Below, one piece after another: positions 1 to 8,884 of a stretch of 34,394 bases of DNA. Within the stretch, counting starts at the first letter, position 1. Each line of letters begins with the position of its first letter. Source of the stretch: an uncultured Fretibacterium sp. (GTDB lineage Bacteria; Synergistota; Synergistia; Synergistales; Aminobacteriaceae); the NCBI GenBank assembly GCA_937892105.1, contig CALAUZ010000424.1, positions 1 through 34,394 of the forward strand, read 5' to 3'. Under the pieces are notes generated by a model. It worked only from the letters and a program-made list of their open reading frames with translations, ran no database searches and was not told the origin of the DNA. Both the position numbers and the translations under genes were made by a program.

Positions 1-203
1 TAAGTCACTTCTATGTGAGATACGCGTCTGTTTTCCCAAAAGTGGCCTAAGAAAAATCTCATACACAGTTTACTTGAAAGACACTGAAGCAACGGGAATT
101 TGTATCATTCGCATAAATTCATTATTCCCAAATAACACTTTTAACCGTAAAATTTCAGCTACCCAAAAATTTTTTTACATTCACAGAAGGGAGATACTAT
201 TCT
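1..203 (+). promoter_or_regulatory. Upstream region of the catabolic locus; no gene seen
   Basis: No convincing coding sequence is present. Two small symmetries are visible: TCAC/GTGA arms around 6 nt near position 5, and GAATTT/AAATTC arms about 13 nt apart near 98-122. A weak -35/-10 pair (TTGTAT, 17 nt, TATTCC) overlaps the second symmetry. A run AAGGGAG at 187-193 lies 10 nt before the ATG at 204 and is the ribosome binding site. The inverted repeats could be operators of a substrate-responsive regulator, but no regulator gene is in the window, so this is inference only. Confidence 0.3.
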
Positions 204-1601
204 ATGGATTATGCAATAGGTGTAATTCTGCTCCTAACATTCTTCGCTCTTGCCTGGTACTGCATTAAAGGCTTCAACCTAATGATCGGCTTCCTCGTCA
301 TCACAGTGTTATGGACTGTCCTTCCTCTCGTTGGAACTCTCTTTGTTTCGCCGGAGTTTCTGGAAGCATACCCTGTTCTGAAGTTCGGCGCAGGAACAGG
401 AAAAACCCTCGTCCAGATACTCAACAGCATATATCAGTCAGCTCCTGAAGGCTGGGGAACAACACTGGTTAATGTCTGCTGGGGCGCATGGTTCGGGCGT
501 GTCCTCATGGATACGGGCATAGCTTCAACCCTTATCCGCAAAACCGTAGAGCTTGGCGGCGATAAACCCGCAGTAACAATCTCGCTCCTTAACCTCGTTA
601 CAGCGTTAATCTTCACATCAATGACAGGTGCAGGCCCCGTTATCGCTATCGGCGTTATCGTTCTGCCTATCCTTATGTCGCTGGGAGTTCCGAAGGCTAT
701 CGCTATGTTCTCGTTCATGGGAGCTGTCGCCTCTGGTATCTACCTCAACCCCGTGAATTTCGCACAGTACCGCGCGTTCTTCATTAAGCCCTCAGAAATG
801 CCAGACTTTACACTCGGCTGGTACGCGGCTCATTGGGGATATGCTGCACTCGCAATAATGCTTGTTGTTACGACATTGCTTGCGTTATTCTATCTCGGAA
901 AGTCAAAATCACGCCGTCAATGGGCTGCTCAGACAAGAACGCCTCAAGCCTCCCAGAAAGACGCTCCTATGTATACCCTCATTCTTCCCGTTGTACCCGT
1001 TATCCTTAACATCGCCTTCAACTTCTCTGTTATAGGCGGTTTCGTAATTGCAGGATTTGCGGCACTGTTCCTTTGCGGGAGAATGTCTGGTACTTTCAGG
1101 GAGAACTGCCAGCTCGTCAACAAACTCTACTATGAGGGCGTTGTTGACACTGCACCGCTTGTAGGCTTCCTGCTTACCCTGCCGATGTTCAACGCTGTAG
1201 CTGTGTACGCTTCACCCTACTTCAACGTCGTAATCGGCGGCATAATGCCGACATCAGAGTTTGTAGTCTGCGTAGTGTTTGCGGTTCTCCTTTTCATGGG
1301 ACTGTTCAGAGGCCCAATGACACTTGTCGGTTGCGGCGCGGCAACACTCGGAGTTCTCTCGAATGTCGCAAAATTCTCCGTACCGTTCCTTTATGGCGTG
1401 TTCGCAATTCCTACAATCACCGTCAACATCGGCTGCTGCATAACTCAGTCATGGGTTGCATGGGGACTTGCCTACACTAAAGTTGAATCCCGCGACTTCC
1501 TGAAACTCTCAATCCCCAACGCTTACGCCACAGGTGTATTGCAGTATGCCGCAGTGTATCTCCTGCTCACGGGGCTTGGCACAGCATGGATGGTCGGCTA
1601 G
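204..1601 (+). CDS. Ion-transporter-superfamily permease (gluconate/carboxylate type)
   Basis: The 465-residue protein is almost entirely hydrophobic, with about 11-12 membrane segments and a short charged cytoplasmic loop near residues 230-255 (KSKSRRQW and following) that divides two halves. This two-half layout with Gly/Pro-rich re-entrant stretches (TSMTGAGPVIAIG near 137-150; LFRGPMTLVGCGAA near 370-383) is typical of the IT superfamily (GntP, CitM, Dcu and relatives), which import organic anions with H+ or Na+. It is the first gene of the run and starts 10 nt after AAGGGAG; the next gene begins 15 nt after its stop. It most likely imports the sugar acid or carboxylate handled by the enzymes downstream. 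The substrate cannot be read from sequence. Confidence 0.72.
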   Translation: MDYAIGVILLLTFFALAWYCIKGFNLMIGFLVITVLWTVLPLVGTLFVSPEFLEAYPVLKFGAGTGKTLVQILNSIYQSAPEGWGTTLVNVCWGAWFGRVLMDTGIASTLIRKTVELGGDKPAVTISLLNLVTALIFTSMTGAGPVIAIGVIVLPILMSLGVPKAIAMFSFMGAVASGIYLNPVNFAQYRAFFIKPSEMPDFTLGWYAAHWGYAALAIMLVVTTLLALFYLGKSKSRRQWAAQTRTPQASQKDAPMYTLILPVVPVILNIAFNFSVIGGFVIAGFAALFLCGRMSGTFRENCQLVNKLYYEGVVDTAPLVGFLLTLPMFNAVAVYASPYFNVVIGGIMPTSEFVVCVVFAVLLFMGLFRGPMTLVGCGAATLGVLSNVAKFSVPFLYGVFAIPTITVNIGCCITQSWVAWGLAYTKVESRDFLKLSIPNAYATGVLQYAAVYLLLTGLGTAWMVG

Positions 1602-1616
1602 GGAGGATTATCCGCA

Positions 1617-3755
1617 ATGTCAGAGAATGAACGCCGCAGTGTGCGCATGGGTATTGACGTAGGCGGAACGTACACCAAATGCGTCGCAATGGACAACCTT
1701 ACGCACGAGATTATCGGCAAGAATGAAGTCAAGACTACTCACGATGATAAAGACGGTGTTGCGGCCGGAGTAGTACAGTCATTCCGCAACTGCATGGCCG
1801 AAAACGGCATTAAGCCCGAAGATGTCGTGTTTGTCGCACACTCAACAACGCAGGCAACTAACGCTTTCATTGAGGGAGACGTTGCGAATGTCGGAGTATT
1901 TGGGGTTGCAGGAGGGTGGTTTGAGAGCTTTCTGGCAAAAAGACAGCTTGCCCTTCAGGATATAGTCTTAGACCCAAAAACAGGAAAGGTTATCAGAGTA
2001 TTCAACGCTTTCGCCCGCAAAAAGGACTTAACTCCCGAATTTGTGGACAAGACAGTTGATGACCTCATCGCTAAAGGTTCGCAGGTTATAGTTGCGTCAA
2101 TGGCCTTTGGTGTTGACAGCATGGACGAGGAACAGATGATACATGATTCTGCCGCAAGCAAGAATGTTCCCGCGACAATGGCTTCTGACATCACGAAACT
2201 TTACGGCCTCACCAGACGCACTCGCACTGCCGCGATAAACGCCTCCATACTCCCCAAAATGATAGCCACCGCAAACGCCACAGAAAGTTCTGTCCGCAAA
2301 GCAGGGGTAACTGTTCCATTGATGATAATGCGCGGAGACGGCGGAGTAATGGAAATCTCGGAGATGAGGAAGCGTCCTATCCTTACGGCACTTTCCGGCC
2401 CAGCTGCTTCGGTCATGGGGTCATTGATGTATCTTCGTGCCTCGAACGCAATATACTTCGAGGTTGGCGGAACCACAACCAACATCGGCGTAATCAAGAA
2501 CGGCAGACCAGGCGTTGACTACGCACAGATTGGCGGCCATGACACATACATAAGCTCGCTTGACGTGAGAATACTGGGCTGTGCTGGCGGATCAATGGTT
2601 CGTATAAACGACAAGGAAGTTGTTGACGTTGGCCCAAGAAGCGCACACATTGCGGGGTGTGAGTATGCGTGTTTCACTCCTGAAGAGGAGATAGTTGATC
2701 CTCAGATTGAGATGGTCAGCCCAAAACCAGGAGACCCTGACGATTACGTTGTTATACGCCTGAAGAGCGGTAAGAAAATATGCTTCACCAACACTGATGC
2801 GGCAAATGTTCTCGGCCTCATTGACGAGAAATACTTTGCTCACGGCAACGCTTCAGCAGCAAGAAAAGCAATGCAGCCTGTTGCGGACAAACTCGGTATC
2901 ACTGTCGAGGAACTGGCCACTCAGATTTTGGAGAAGGACTATGAGAAGGTCAGCGCGTGCATAAGTTCATTGGCGGACAAGTACCAGCTTGACAAAGAAA
3001 GTATGCGCCTTGTTGGCTGCGGTGGCGGAGCTGCCTCACTCGTTCCGTACTGCGCGAACAAGATGGGGTTGCAGTACAGCATTCCCGAAAACGCCGAAGT
3101 CATATCCTCAATCGGTGTTGCACTCTCGATGGTTCGTGATGTTGTCGAACGCGTCATTCCCAACCCAACGCAGGAGGACATTCGCGGCCTCAAGAAGGAA
3201 GCCATAGATGCGGCGGTGAGTTCAGGAGCTTCGCCGGACACGGTGGAAGTTCACATAGAGATAGACAGCCAGACAGGTAAAGTTACGGCGATCGCTACGG
3301 GTTCAACGGAAGTGAAAACTACTGACCTCCTGAAGGAATGCGATGAAGCAGAGGCAGAGCAGCTTGCAAAAGAGGATTTCGGGAGCAAGGTCAGCAACAT
3401 TCATCTTGCCGCAAAGACCGACAAGTTCTACGTCTATCAGGGCGACAAAGACGATAAACACCCCGTGCGCATTGTTGACAAGAAGGGCTTTATCCGCGTC
3501 CAGTGTTCACAGGCTGAAGTGGTGAAGTGCAAGGTCAGCGAGTATCTTGACGAGGTTCGCAGGCTCTGGGAAGATACGGCAGTGTTCAAGACCGACAGCA
3601 TACTAAGGCCGGATTACTTCGTCTGCTTCGGGCCGAGAGTGAGCGATTACAGTGCGGTAGACCTCGAACATGTAGAGCTGTTGATGGATTTGGACATCGG
3701 CGACCGTGATGCTGATGAAGAGATTATCATTGTCGGCTCAATCACGGAGATATAG
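1617..3755 (+). CDS. Hydantoinase/5-oxoprolinase A-subunit family protein (HyuA-like), stand-alone
   Basis: At 712 residues this has the HyuA layout: an N-terminal actin-like ATPase fold with GIDVGGTYTK (13-22) and STTQATNAFIEG, then the core with MRGDGGVM, LSGPAASVMGSL and GGTTTNIGVIKNGRP, then a C-terminal part with the glycine-rich CGGGAASL and an extra alpha/beta tail. The family hydrolyses cyclic amides such as hydantoins, oxoproline or N-methylhydantoin with ATP, normally together with a separate B subunit. No HyuB gene follows, so it belongs to the single-subunit HyuA-like group, whose reactions are mostly unknown. It starts 10 nt after GGGAGG and follows the permease by 15 nt, so co-transcription is very likely. 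An acetone-carboxylase-type or kinase-like role cannot be excluded. Confidence 0.8.
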   Translation: MSENERRSVRMGIDVGGTYTKCVAMDNLTHEIIGKNEVKTTHDDKDGVAAGVVQSFRNCMAENGIKPEDVVFVAHSTTQATNAFIEGDVANVGVFGVAGGWFESFLAKRQLALQDIVLDPKTGKVIRVFNAFARKKDLTPEFVDKTVDDLIAKGSQVIVASMAFGVDSMDEEQMIHDSAASKNVPATMASDITKLYGLTRRTRTAAINASILPKMIATANATESSVRKAGVTVPLMIMRGDGGVMEISEMRKRPILTALSGPAASVMGSLMYLRASNAIYFEVGGTTTNIGVIKNGRPGVDYAQIGGHDTYISSLDVRILGCAGGSMVRINDKEVVDVGPRSAHIAGCEYACFTPEEEIVDPQIEMVSPKPGDPDDYVVIRLKSGKKICFTNTDAANVLGLIDEKYFAHGNASAARKAMQPVADKLGITVEELATQILEKDYEKVSACISSLADKYQLDKESMRLVGCGGGAASLVPYCANKMGLQYSIPENAEVISSIGVALSMVRDVVERVIPNPTQEDIRGLKKEAIDAAVSSGASPDTVEVHIEIDSQTGKVTAIATGSTEVKTTDLLKECDEAEAEQLAKEDFGSKVSNIHLAAKTDKFYVYQGDKDDKHPVRIVDKKGFIRVQCSQAEVVKCKVSEYLDEVRRLWEDTAVFKTDSILRPDYFVCFGPRVSDYSAVDLEHVELLMDLDIGDRDADEEIIIVGSITEI

Positions 3756-3767
3756 CAGACGTTACAG

Positions 3768-3790
3768 CCCCTCTCACTAATGGGAGGGGT
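3768..3790 (+). promoter_or_regulatory. Hairpin occluding the ribosome binding site of the next gene
   Basis: CCCCTCTC and GGGAGGGG form an 8-bp stem (two G-T pairs) around the loop ACTAAT. The right arm is the Shine-Dalgarno sequence of the gene starting at 3797, and only the weak tail TATTGTT follows. It could be an intrinsic terminator after the HyuA gene or a translational attenuator of the HExxH protein. Confidence 0.55.
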
Positions 3791-3796
3791 ATTGTT

Positions 3797-4570
3797 ATGA
3801 TTATGGACTGGCAATATATCAGTGAGAAACTCAAGCCTATAGCAGACGGTTTGTTCGGGAAACATAGAATGCCAAAGTATGAGCGTCCTCATTACGAGAC
3901 ATATCCGCTTGAATACATGATGGAGCGTCTGGTGAAAATTTCTGCGTTTGACTGGAGGCATTACGCATTCTCGCGCGAACCTCTCAACGGAAAGTTCACG
4001 CCCTTACAGCGTCTTGAATGGACGAGGAAGGCCATTGAGTGCGGGGAAGTTTACGCAGACCGCATGATTTCTGAATACGGCACTGACGATCCGGAAGCCA
4101 TAGCCCAAAAACTCGGCCTTGAAGTTTATTATCCGCAGTATCCGGAGAAGACTGACAGGGTGTTGTTCGCGGAGTTCGTGAAGCCCAATCGCATAAACAT
4201 CTTCATGGACGCAGTGAGACGTGCAGAAAGACTGTTGCAGAAGCATTCCATAAGAAGGATACTGACTGACAGGCTTAATTTGGCGAAAGTCATTCTCTCT
4301 CATGAGATGTTCCATCACGTAGAGGAGAAGTACAGGCGTGAGATTTTCACGATGACCGAGAAAGTCAGACTGTGGTCGCTTGGGCCTCTGCATAATGACA
4401 GCGGGATATTTGCGTTAGGAGAGATTGCTGCGATGTCGTTTGCACAAAAACTGAATAATCTGCCGTATTCTCCGTATATTCTTGATGTGTTTCTGGTGTA
4501 TGATTATTCTGCGGAGGAAGCAGGAGGACTTTACGGGGAGATTATGGAGTTATCCGGCCTCGAACCGTAA
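3797..4570 (+). CDS. IrrE/ImmA-like zinc metallopeptidase-family protein (HExxH)
   Basis: The 257-residue soluble protein contains HEMFH at 169-173, a zincin HExxH motif. About 40 residues later comes GEIAAMSFAQKL, matching the E-x-x-A-x-x-F-A-x-x-L third-ligand helix of ImmA/IrrE (M78-like) peptidases. The first half (residues 1-120) is not recognised. M78-like proteins usually cleave repressors or act as sensors, often beside a helix-turn-helix partner, but none is seen here. The gene sits inside a metabolic run, 41 nt after hyuA and 56 nt before the reductase. Its ribosome binding site lies in the right arm of a stable hairpin, so expression may be set apart from its neighbours. A regulator-processing role is inference. 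Confidence 0.6.
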   Translation: MIMDWQYISEKLKPIADGLFGKHRMPKYERPHYETYPLEYMMERLVKISAFDWRHYAFSREPLNGKFTPLQRLEWTRKAIECGEVYADRMISEYGTDDPEAIAQKLGLEVYYPQYPEKTDRVLFAEFVKPNRINIFMDAVRRAERLLQKHSIRRILTDRLNLAKVILSHEMFHHVEEKYRREIFTMTEKVRLWSLGPLHNDSGIFALGEIAAMSFAQKLNNLPYSPYILDVFLVYDYSAEEAGGLYGEIMELSGLEP

Positions 4571-4626
4571 TTGTCCCTTTCCTTCGCCGCCCCAAATATT
4601 ACGCACAAAAGGGAGCTGGTAATTTT

Positions 4627-5670
4627 ATGAGCGTAAAAATACCGTTTGAACAGCTTAAATCTACCGCAAAAAAAGCATTCCTTAATATCGGCCTCACAGA
4701 AGAACAGGCAGAAACCTGCGCACATATTCACGCGTCATCAAGTGCTGACGGTGTGGAAAGTCATGGAATGAACCGCATTCCGCGTTTTGCCGAGTACGTT
4801 GCGAAAGGCTGGATTAACCTAAAGGGAAGCCCCCAGCTTATCAAAGCCAGAGGAGCAGCAGAGAATTATGACGGTCAGCTCGGAATTGGCATAACGAACG
4901 CGCTTTTCTGTTCACAGCGTGCCATGAAGCTGGCTGATGAACACGGAATTGGCCTCGTTGCCCTGAAGAATACTACCCACTGGATGAGGGGCGGTACTTA
5001 TGCGTGGAAGATGGCAGAGGCAGGTTATATCGGTATAAGCTGGATTAACACCGAAAGTTGTATGCCAATGTGGGGAAGCGATACAAAGAGTGTTGGGAAC
5101 AACCCCTTCTGCATTGCTATACCCAGAGAGGACGGACAGATTGTTGTTGACATGGCAATGAGCCAGTATGCTTACGGGAAACTCGGAGTTTACAGGCTTG
5201 CCGGAAAGAAGCTGCCTTATCCAGGAGGTTTCGACAAGGACGGCAAACTAACATCAGATCCCGGCGAAATTGAGGACTCAATGCGCATACTTCCCACAGG
5301 GTACTGGAAGGGTTCAAGCCTTGCAATAGCACTCGACATTGCCGCAGCAGCAATCTCGAACGGTCTCTGCGGTTCCGACATGGACGACAACAACAACGGA
5401 AGCTGTACAGGCTGCTCACAGATATTCATTGCGATAGATCCCTGCATGTTCGGCGAAAAGGGTGAAATTCAGGCCATGATGAACAGGCGTGTGGAACGTG
5501 CTGACAGTGCGCACCCAATTGACCCGAAACACCCCGTGAAGTGTCCAGGCGAAAGCACGATTGAACGCAGAAAGGCAAGCATGAGGGACGGTGTTACTGT
5601 TGACGAAAACATTTGGGAGCAGGTCTGCGCGCTTGCAGAAGGTAAAGGCGTTTCAGGACATATCGAGTAA
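4627..5670 (+). CDS. dlgD: 2,3-diketo-L-gulonate reductase homologue (Ldh_2/MDH2 family)
   Basis: The 347-residue protein is a full-length member of the LDH2/MDH2 oxidoreductase family, which uses NAD(P)H and a non-Rossmann fold. ESHGMNR at 44-50 carries the expected catalytic His46. NTTHWMRGG (115-123), the NNPF region and the LPTGYWKGSS stretch closely follow the pattern I recall for E. coli YiaK (DlgD), which reduces 2,3-diketo-L-gulonate to 3-keto-L-gulonate. The following gene is a YiaL homologue, as in the E. coli yia operon, which supports this subgroup over malate, ureidoglycolate or sulfolactate dehydrogenases. The yia kinase, decarboxylase and epimerase genes are absent here, so the physiological substrate may differ. 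Confidence 0.8.
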   Translation: MSVKIPFEQLKSTAKKAFLNIGLTEEQAETCAHIHASSSADGVESHGMNRIPRFAEYVAKGWINLKGSPQLIKARGAAENYDGQLGIGITNALFCSQRAMKLADEHGIGLVALKNTTHWMRGGTYAWKMAEAGYIGISWINTESCMPMWGSDTKSVGNNPFCIAIPREDGQIVVDMAMSQYAYGKLGVYRLAGKKLPYPGGFDKDGKLTSDPGEIEDSMRILPTGYWKGSSLAIALDIAAAAISNGLCGSDMDDNNNGSCTGCSQIFIAIDPCMFGEKGEIQAMMNRRVERADSAHPIDPKHPVKCPGESTIERRKASMRDGVTVDENIWEQVCALAEGKGVSGHIE

Positions 5671-5685
5671 GGAGGCAGGGCAGTA

Positions 5686-6138
5686 ATGTTAAGCTGTAAT
5701 ATTTCGCTCGCAACAAAGTATAATTATCTCGCGGATAAGTTCAAGGCTGGCTATAAGTGGCTTTCTGAGACGGACATTAAGGCACTTGCTGACGGGAAAT
5801 ATTCCATCATGGGTGATGATGTTGTCGCTGACGTGCAGTCTTACACCACAGAACCGGCAGAAAAACGCAGGTTCGAGACGCACGACAAGTTCTTCGACAT
5901 TCAGTACATGGCCGAAGGGTGCGAGTATTTTGGTGTCTGCAAGCGTGAGGGGCTGAAGCTCCATGACTCTCACCCTGACAGGGACGTTGAGTTCTACGAT
6001 GATCCTGAATGTTCCGGCATGGTTCTTCTGGAAGAGAGGGACTTCATCGTTGTTGCCCCTGAAGATGCACATAAGCCTAGATGCTGCGTGAAAGTTCCGG
6101 CAAAAGTGCGCAAGGTAGTAATCAAAGTAAGAGTGTAA
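5686..6138 (+). CDS. yiaL: YhcH/YjgK/YiaL (DUF386) family protein
   Basis: The 150-residue protein fits the usual length of the cupin-like DUF386 family (YiaL, TabA, EbgC), with the signature region ETHDKFFDIQYMAEG (about residues 65-79) and the EERDFIVVAPEDAHKP metal-site stretch near the C terminus. Members are thought to bind a metal and act as sugar anomerases or isomerases accompanying sugar-acid pathways. The start is 15 nt after the reductase stop, with AAGGAGG upstream. Pairing with a DlgD homologue reproduces yiaK-yiaL of E. coli, so the two probably act on the same sugar acid. Confidence 0.82.
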   Translation: MLSCNISLATKYNYLADKFKAGYKWLSETDIKALADGKYSIMGDDVVADVQSYTTEPAEKRRFETHDKFFDIQYMAEGCEYFGVCKREGLKLHDSHPDRDVEFYDDPECSGMVLLEERDFIVVAPEDAHKPRCCVKVPAKVRKVVIKVRV

Positions 6139-6165
6139 CAGGCAAATATAGAGGAGGGTAACAAA

Positions 6166-6858
6166 ATGCAGATAGTTTATGATATGGGTAACGGTTTACG
6201 TCTCGTAGACCTTTCGAAGCTGGTTGACCCCGCAACTGAGACAAGACGCTGCAAGCTCCACCGTTTCAACACAGGCGGCCCAATCCCCGATTTCCACACG
6301 AACGTTGACATCATGACCCACTTAGGGACGCACGCGGAATGCCCCTACCATCACAATGACAACTGGCCGGACGTTACAGGTATTCCTCTGACAACGTTTG
6401 TCGGTCGCGGAGTATACGTTGACTTCAAGGAGACATGCGCACAAAGGGCACACATCACAGCGGCTGACCTTGACCGCGAGGCAAAGAAGGTACGCGAGGG
6501 CGACATAGTGATAATCGACTCGTCCTACAAGCTCAATCCCTTCACTCCCGACACTAACACCGAGAAGGACAAACGTCTTCTTGTGAACGGAGAGACAGCC
6601 GAATGGTTCAAGGCAAAGAAGGTAAAGGCGGTAGGTTTTGGGGACGGTGTGTCAATCGAGAACTGCAACGAGGACGTTAAACCCTTCCACGACATACTGC
6701 TTGCCGAAAACATCATATTCATCGAGGTGCTGAAGAACCTTGAACAGCTTAAACGCGATGTCTTCTTCATGTCATTCTCGCCGCTGCCGATTGTTGGCCT
6801 TGATTCCAGCCCTGTACATGCATATGCGATTGAAGGGCTTACGGAGTTTTCGGACTAA
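6166..6858 (+). CDS. Cyclase-family metal-dependent hydrolase (kynurenine formamidase-like)
   Basis: The 230-residue protein has the hallmark H-x-G-T-H motif (THLGTHAECPYH, 51-62) of the cyclase/KynB family (PF04199), whose His and Asp residues bind zinc or manganese and hydrolyse amides or lactones, or isomerise sugar acids. VGFGDGVSIE (about 157-166) and the late SFSPLPIVGLDSSP fit the fold. A ribosome binding site (GAGGAGGG) precedes it, and its stop overlaps the next start (TAATG). In this setting a lactone- or amide-opening step is more plausible than tryptophan breakdown, since no other kynurenine genes are present. Confidence 0.72.
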   Translation: MQIVYDMGNGLRLVDLSKLVDPATETRRCKLHRFNTGGPIPDFHTNVDIMTHLGTHAECPYHHNDNWPDVTGIPLTTFVGRGVYVDFKETCAQRAHITAADLDREAKKVREGDIVIIDSSYKLNPFTPDTNTEKDKRLLVNGETAEWFKAKKVKAVGFGDGVSIENCNEDVKPFHDILLAENIIFIEVLKNLEQLKRDVFFMSFSPLPIVGLDSSPVHAYAIEGLTEFSD

Positions 6859-7775
6859 TGAGGATAGCAGTTATAGGCGCGGGAGCTATGGGTTCAATTT
6901 ACGGCGGAAGGCTCTCGCTGAAAAATGGCGTATATCTTGTTGATACCAGTGCGGCAATAGTTGATGCTGTAAACTCCGGCGGCCTTATCCTTGAGGAGGC
7001 TGGGAAGGATAACATCTATCACCCCAAAGCCACAACATCAACGGAGGGTCTTGAACCTGCTGACCTCGTTATACTGTTCGTGAAGGCTCTGTATTCCCGT
7101 GCAGCACTTCAGGCTAACAGGGGAATAATCGGCTCAAATACATACCTTATGACGCTTCAGAACGGCTCAGGCCATGAGGACATACTATCGGAGTTTGCCC
7201 CAATCGAACGCATAATCATCGGGACAACGGAGGATAATGGAGCGGTGTTGGCACCTGGCCATGTCAGACACGGCGGGCAGGGTAACACGAATATAGGAAT
7301 GCTTGCGCCGGATACAGCAGGTTTTCTCCAGAAGGTGAAGGAATGCTTTGACAGTTGCGGCTTCAACGTCAGGATACACAGTAATATTCAGCAGTTAGTG
7401 TGGAACAAACTTTTTGTGAACGTTGCATTAAGCGCGGTAACAGGCATACTGAAATGCGAGATAGGCTATGTATATGAGAATGAGAATGCCTTTGCCCTGT
7501 CGAAATCATTGCTTCATGAGGCAGTAAATGTTGCACACGCGCTTGGTCTTGAGGCTGACGAGACGAAGCTGACTGATGAGATAATATCAGTGTGCAAAAA
7601 CTCCCCTCACGGTGTAACGTCAATATGTGCTGACCTCAGAGCAGGACGAAAAACTGAAGTTGCAACAATAAGCGGCTCTGTCGTAAGGTCGGCGGAGAAA
7701 TGCGGCGTTAAAGTTCCGTGTCATGAGTTCATTGTCAACATGATTCACGCAATGGAAAATATTAGTACGAGGTGA
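6858..7775 (+). CDS. 2-dehydropantoate 2-reductase-like protein (ApbA/PanE family)
   Basis: The 305-residue protein opens with the dinucleotide-binding GAGAMGSIYGGRLS (7-20) and carries VWNKLFVNVALSAVTGIL (about 186-203), whose Lys and Asn match the catalytic region of ketopantoate reductases. Family length is normal. The start codon overlaps the stop of the previous gene by one base, indicating translational coupling. In a catabolic operon with no other pantothenate genes it probably reduces a different 2-keto acid; many PanE paralogues do this. True panE cannot be excluded. Confidence 0.72.
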   Translation: MRIAVIGAGAMGSIYGGRLSLKNGVYLVDTSAAIVDAVNSGGLILEEAGKDNIYHPKATTSTEGLEPADLVILFVKALYSRAALQANRGIIGSNTYLMTLQNGSGHEDILSEFAPIERIIIGTTEDNGAVLAPGHVRHGGQGNTNIGMLAPDTAGFLQKVKECFDSCGFNVRIHSNIQQLVWNKLFVNVALSAVTGILKCEIGYVYENENAFALSKSLLHEAVNVAHALGLEADETKLTDEIISVCKNSPHGVTSICADLRAGRKTEVATISGSVVRSAEKCGVKVPCHEFIVNMIHAMENISTR

Positions 7776-7785
7776 AAGTTTCAGA

Positions 7786-8808
7786 ATGAAAGCAGTAAGA
7801 ATAGTTGAACCCTTCAAGGTTGAGTGTATTGATGTACCAAAACCAGAACCCAAAGAAGGTCAGGCACTCCTCAAAATCGAGGCGGCAGGGATTTGTGGTT
7901 CTGACATCGGCGCGTTCAGAGGCACGAATAACCTTGTGAGTTACCCTAGAATTATCGGCCATGAGCTTGCAGGTACGGTAATCTCAATCCCCGAAAACAA
8001 CCCCAAAGGCATAAAGCCCGGCGACAGGGTAGTTGCCGAACCCTACATGTTCTGCGGACACTGCTACCCTTGCAGGATAGGACGCACAAACTGCTGCACC
8101 GACATGCACACTCTCGGTGTTCACACTGACGGAGGAATGTGCGAGTACTTCTGCCACCCTGCAAGTATGCTCGTGAAAATCCCCGAAGGAATGACGTGGG
8201 AACAGGCGGCAATGGCTGAACCACTCACGATAAGCCTTCACGGTATACACAGGGCCGGGCTTAAAGCTGGCGAGTTCTGCGCTGTTACAGGTGCAGGCCC
8301 AATCGGACTTGCGGCGGCAATGACAGCTCAGGCTTACGGCGGGCACGCTATACTAATCGACATAGTACAGGAACGTCTCGATTTCGCGAAGAACAAGGCG
8401 GGTATCGAGTACATCATCAACTCAGCCACAGAAAATCCCGTTGAGAGAATTAGTGAGATTACTGGTGGCGACATGGCTCAAGTTGTAGTGGAATGCTCAG
8501 GGGCTAACTCAGCCATACGTTCAGCACTGGTTGATTATGTATCACACGCGGGCAGAATTACTCTCACAGGGTGGCCGAAGAAGGAGACCAGCCTTCCCAC
8601 AGACCTCATAACTAAGAAGGAAGTTGACATCAGAGGCGGAAGGAACAGTGCAGGAGAGTTTGAGGAGGCACTTGAGCTTATTCACTCACGGCGCGTTGAC
8701 ATGGAGAAGATGCTCACGAAGACGGTAACGGCTGATGAAGCTCCGGCAGTCATCGTTGACATCGAGAAAAATCCCGGTAACTACATGAAGGTAGTTGTAA
8801 AATTCTAA
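7786..8808 (+). CDS. Zinc-dependent medium-chain alcohol/polyol dehydrogenase
   Basis: The 340-residue MDR enzyme has catalytic-zinc residues in GICGSD (Cys37) and GHE (His59, Glu60). It keeps the structural-zinc quartet Cys90, Cys93, Cys96 and Cys104, and a Rossmann motif GAGPIGLAAA near residue 168. The pattern is that of sorbitol, threonine or L-gulonate/galactonate-type dehydrogenases, which oxidise a secondary alcohol with NAD(P)+. GAGGTGA precedes the ATG and the gene follows its neighbour by 10 nt. It is the last gene before a strong terminator, so it closes the catabolic run. It would complement the reductases by interconverting hydroxy and keto forms of the same carbon chain. Confidence 0.8.
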   Translation: MKAVRIVEPFKVECIDVPKPEPKEGQALLKIEAAGICGSDIGAFRGTNNLVSYPRIIGHELAGTVISIPENNPKGIKPGDRVVAEPYMFCGHCYPCRIGRTNCCTDMHTLGVHTDGGMCEYFCHPASMLVKIPEGMTWEQAAMAEPLTISLHGIHRAGLKAGEFCAVTGAGPIGLAAAMTAQAYGGHAILIDIVQERLDFAKNKAGIEYIINSATENPVERISEITGGDMAQVVVECSGANSAIRSALVDYVSHAGRITLTGWPKKETSLPTDLITKKEVDIRGGRNSAGEFEEALELIHSRRVDMEKMLTKTVTADEAPAVIVDIEKNPGNYMKVVVKF

Positions 8809-8824
8809 AGCAGAGTAATAGTTT

Positions 8825-8860
8825 CCCCTTGTCTGAAAATGGCAGGGGGATTTAGTTTAT
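8825..8860 (+). terminator. Intrinsic terminator of the catabolic operon
   Basis: CCCCTTG (8825-8831) pairs with CAGGGGG (8843-8849) around an 11-nt loop, followed by ATTTAGTTTATTT. The arms and tail closely resemble the gatB terminator at 16877-16902 read on the other strand. Confidence 0.8.
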
Positions 8861-8884
8861 TTATGCGTAAAAACAACTATAGTT

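Noticed and set aside
74..268. 64-residue plus-strand frame overlapping the first permease codons
   Set aside because: No ribosome binding site, odd composition, and it overlaps the well-supported start at 204.
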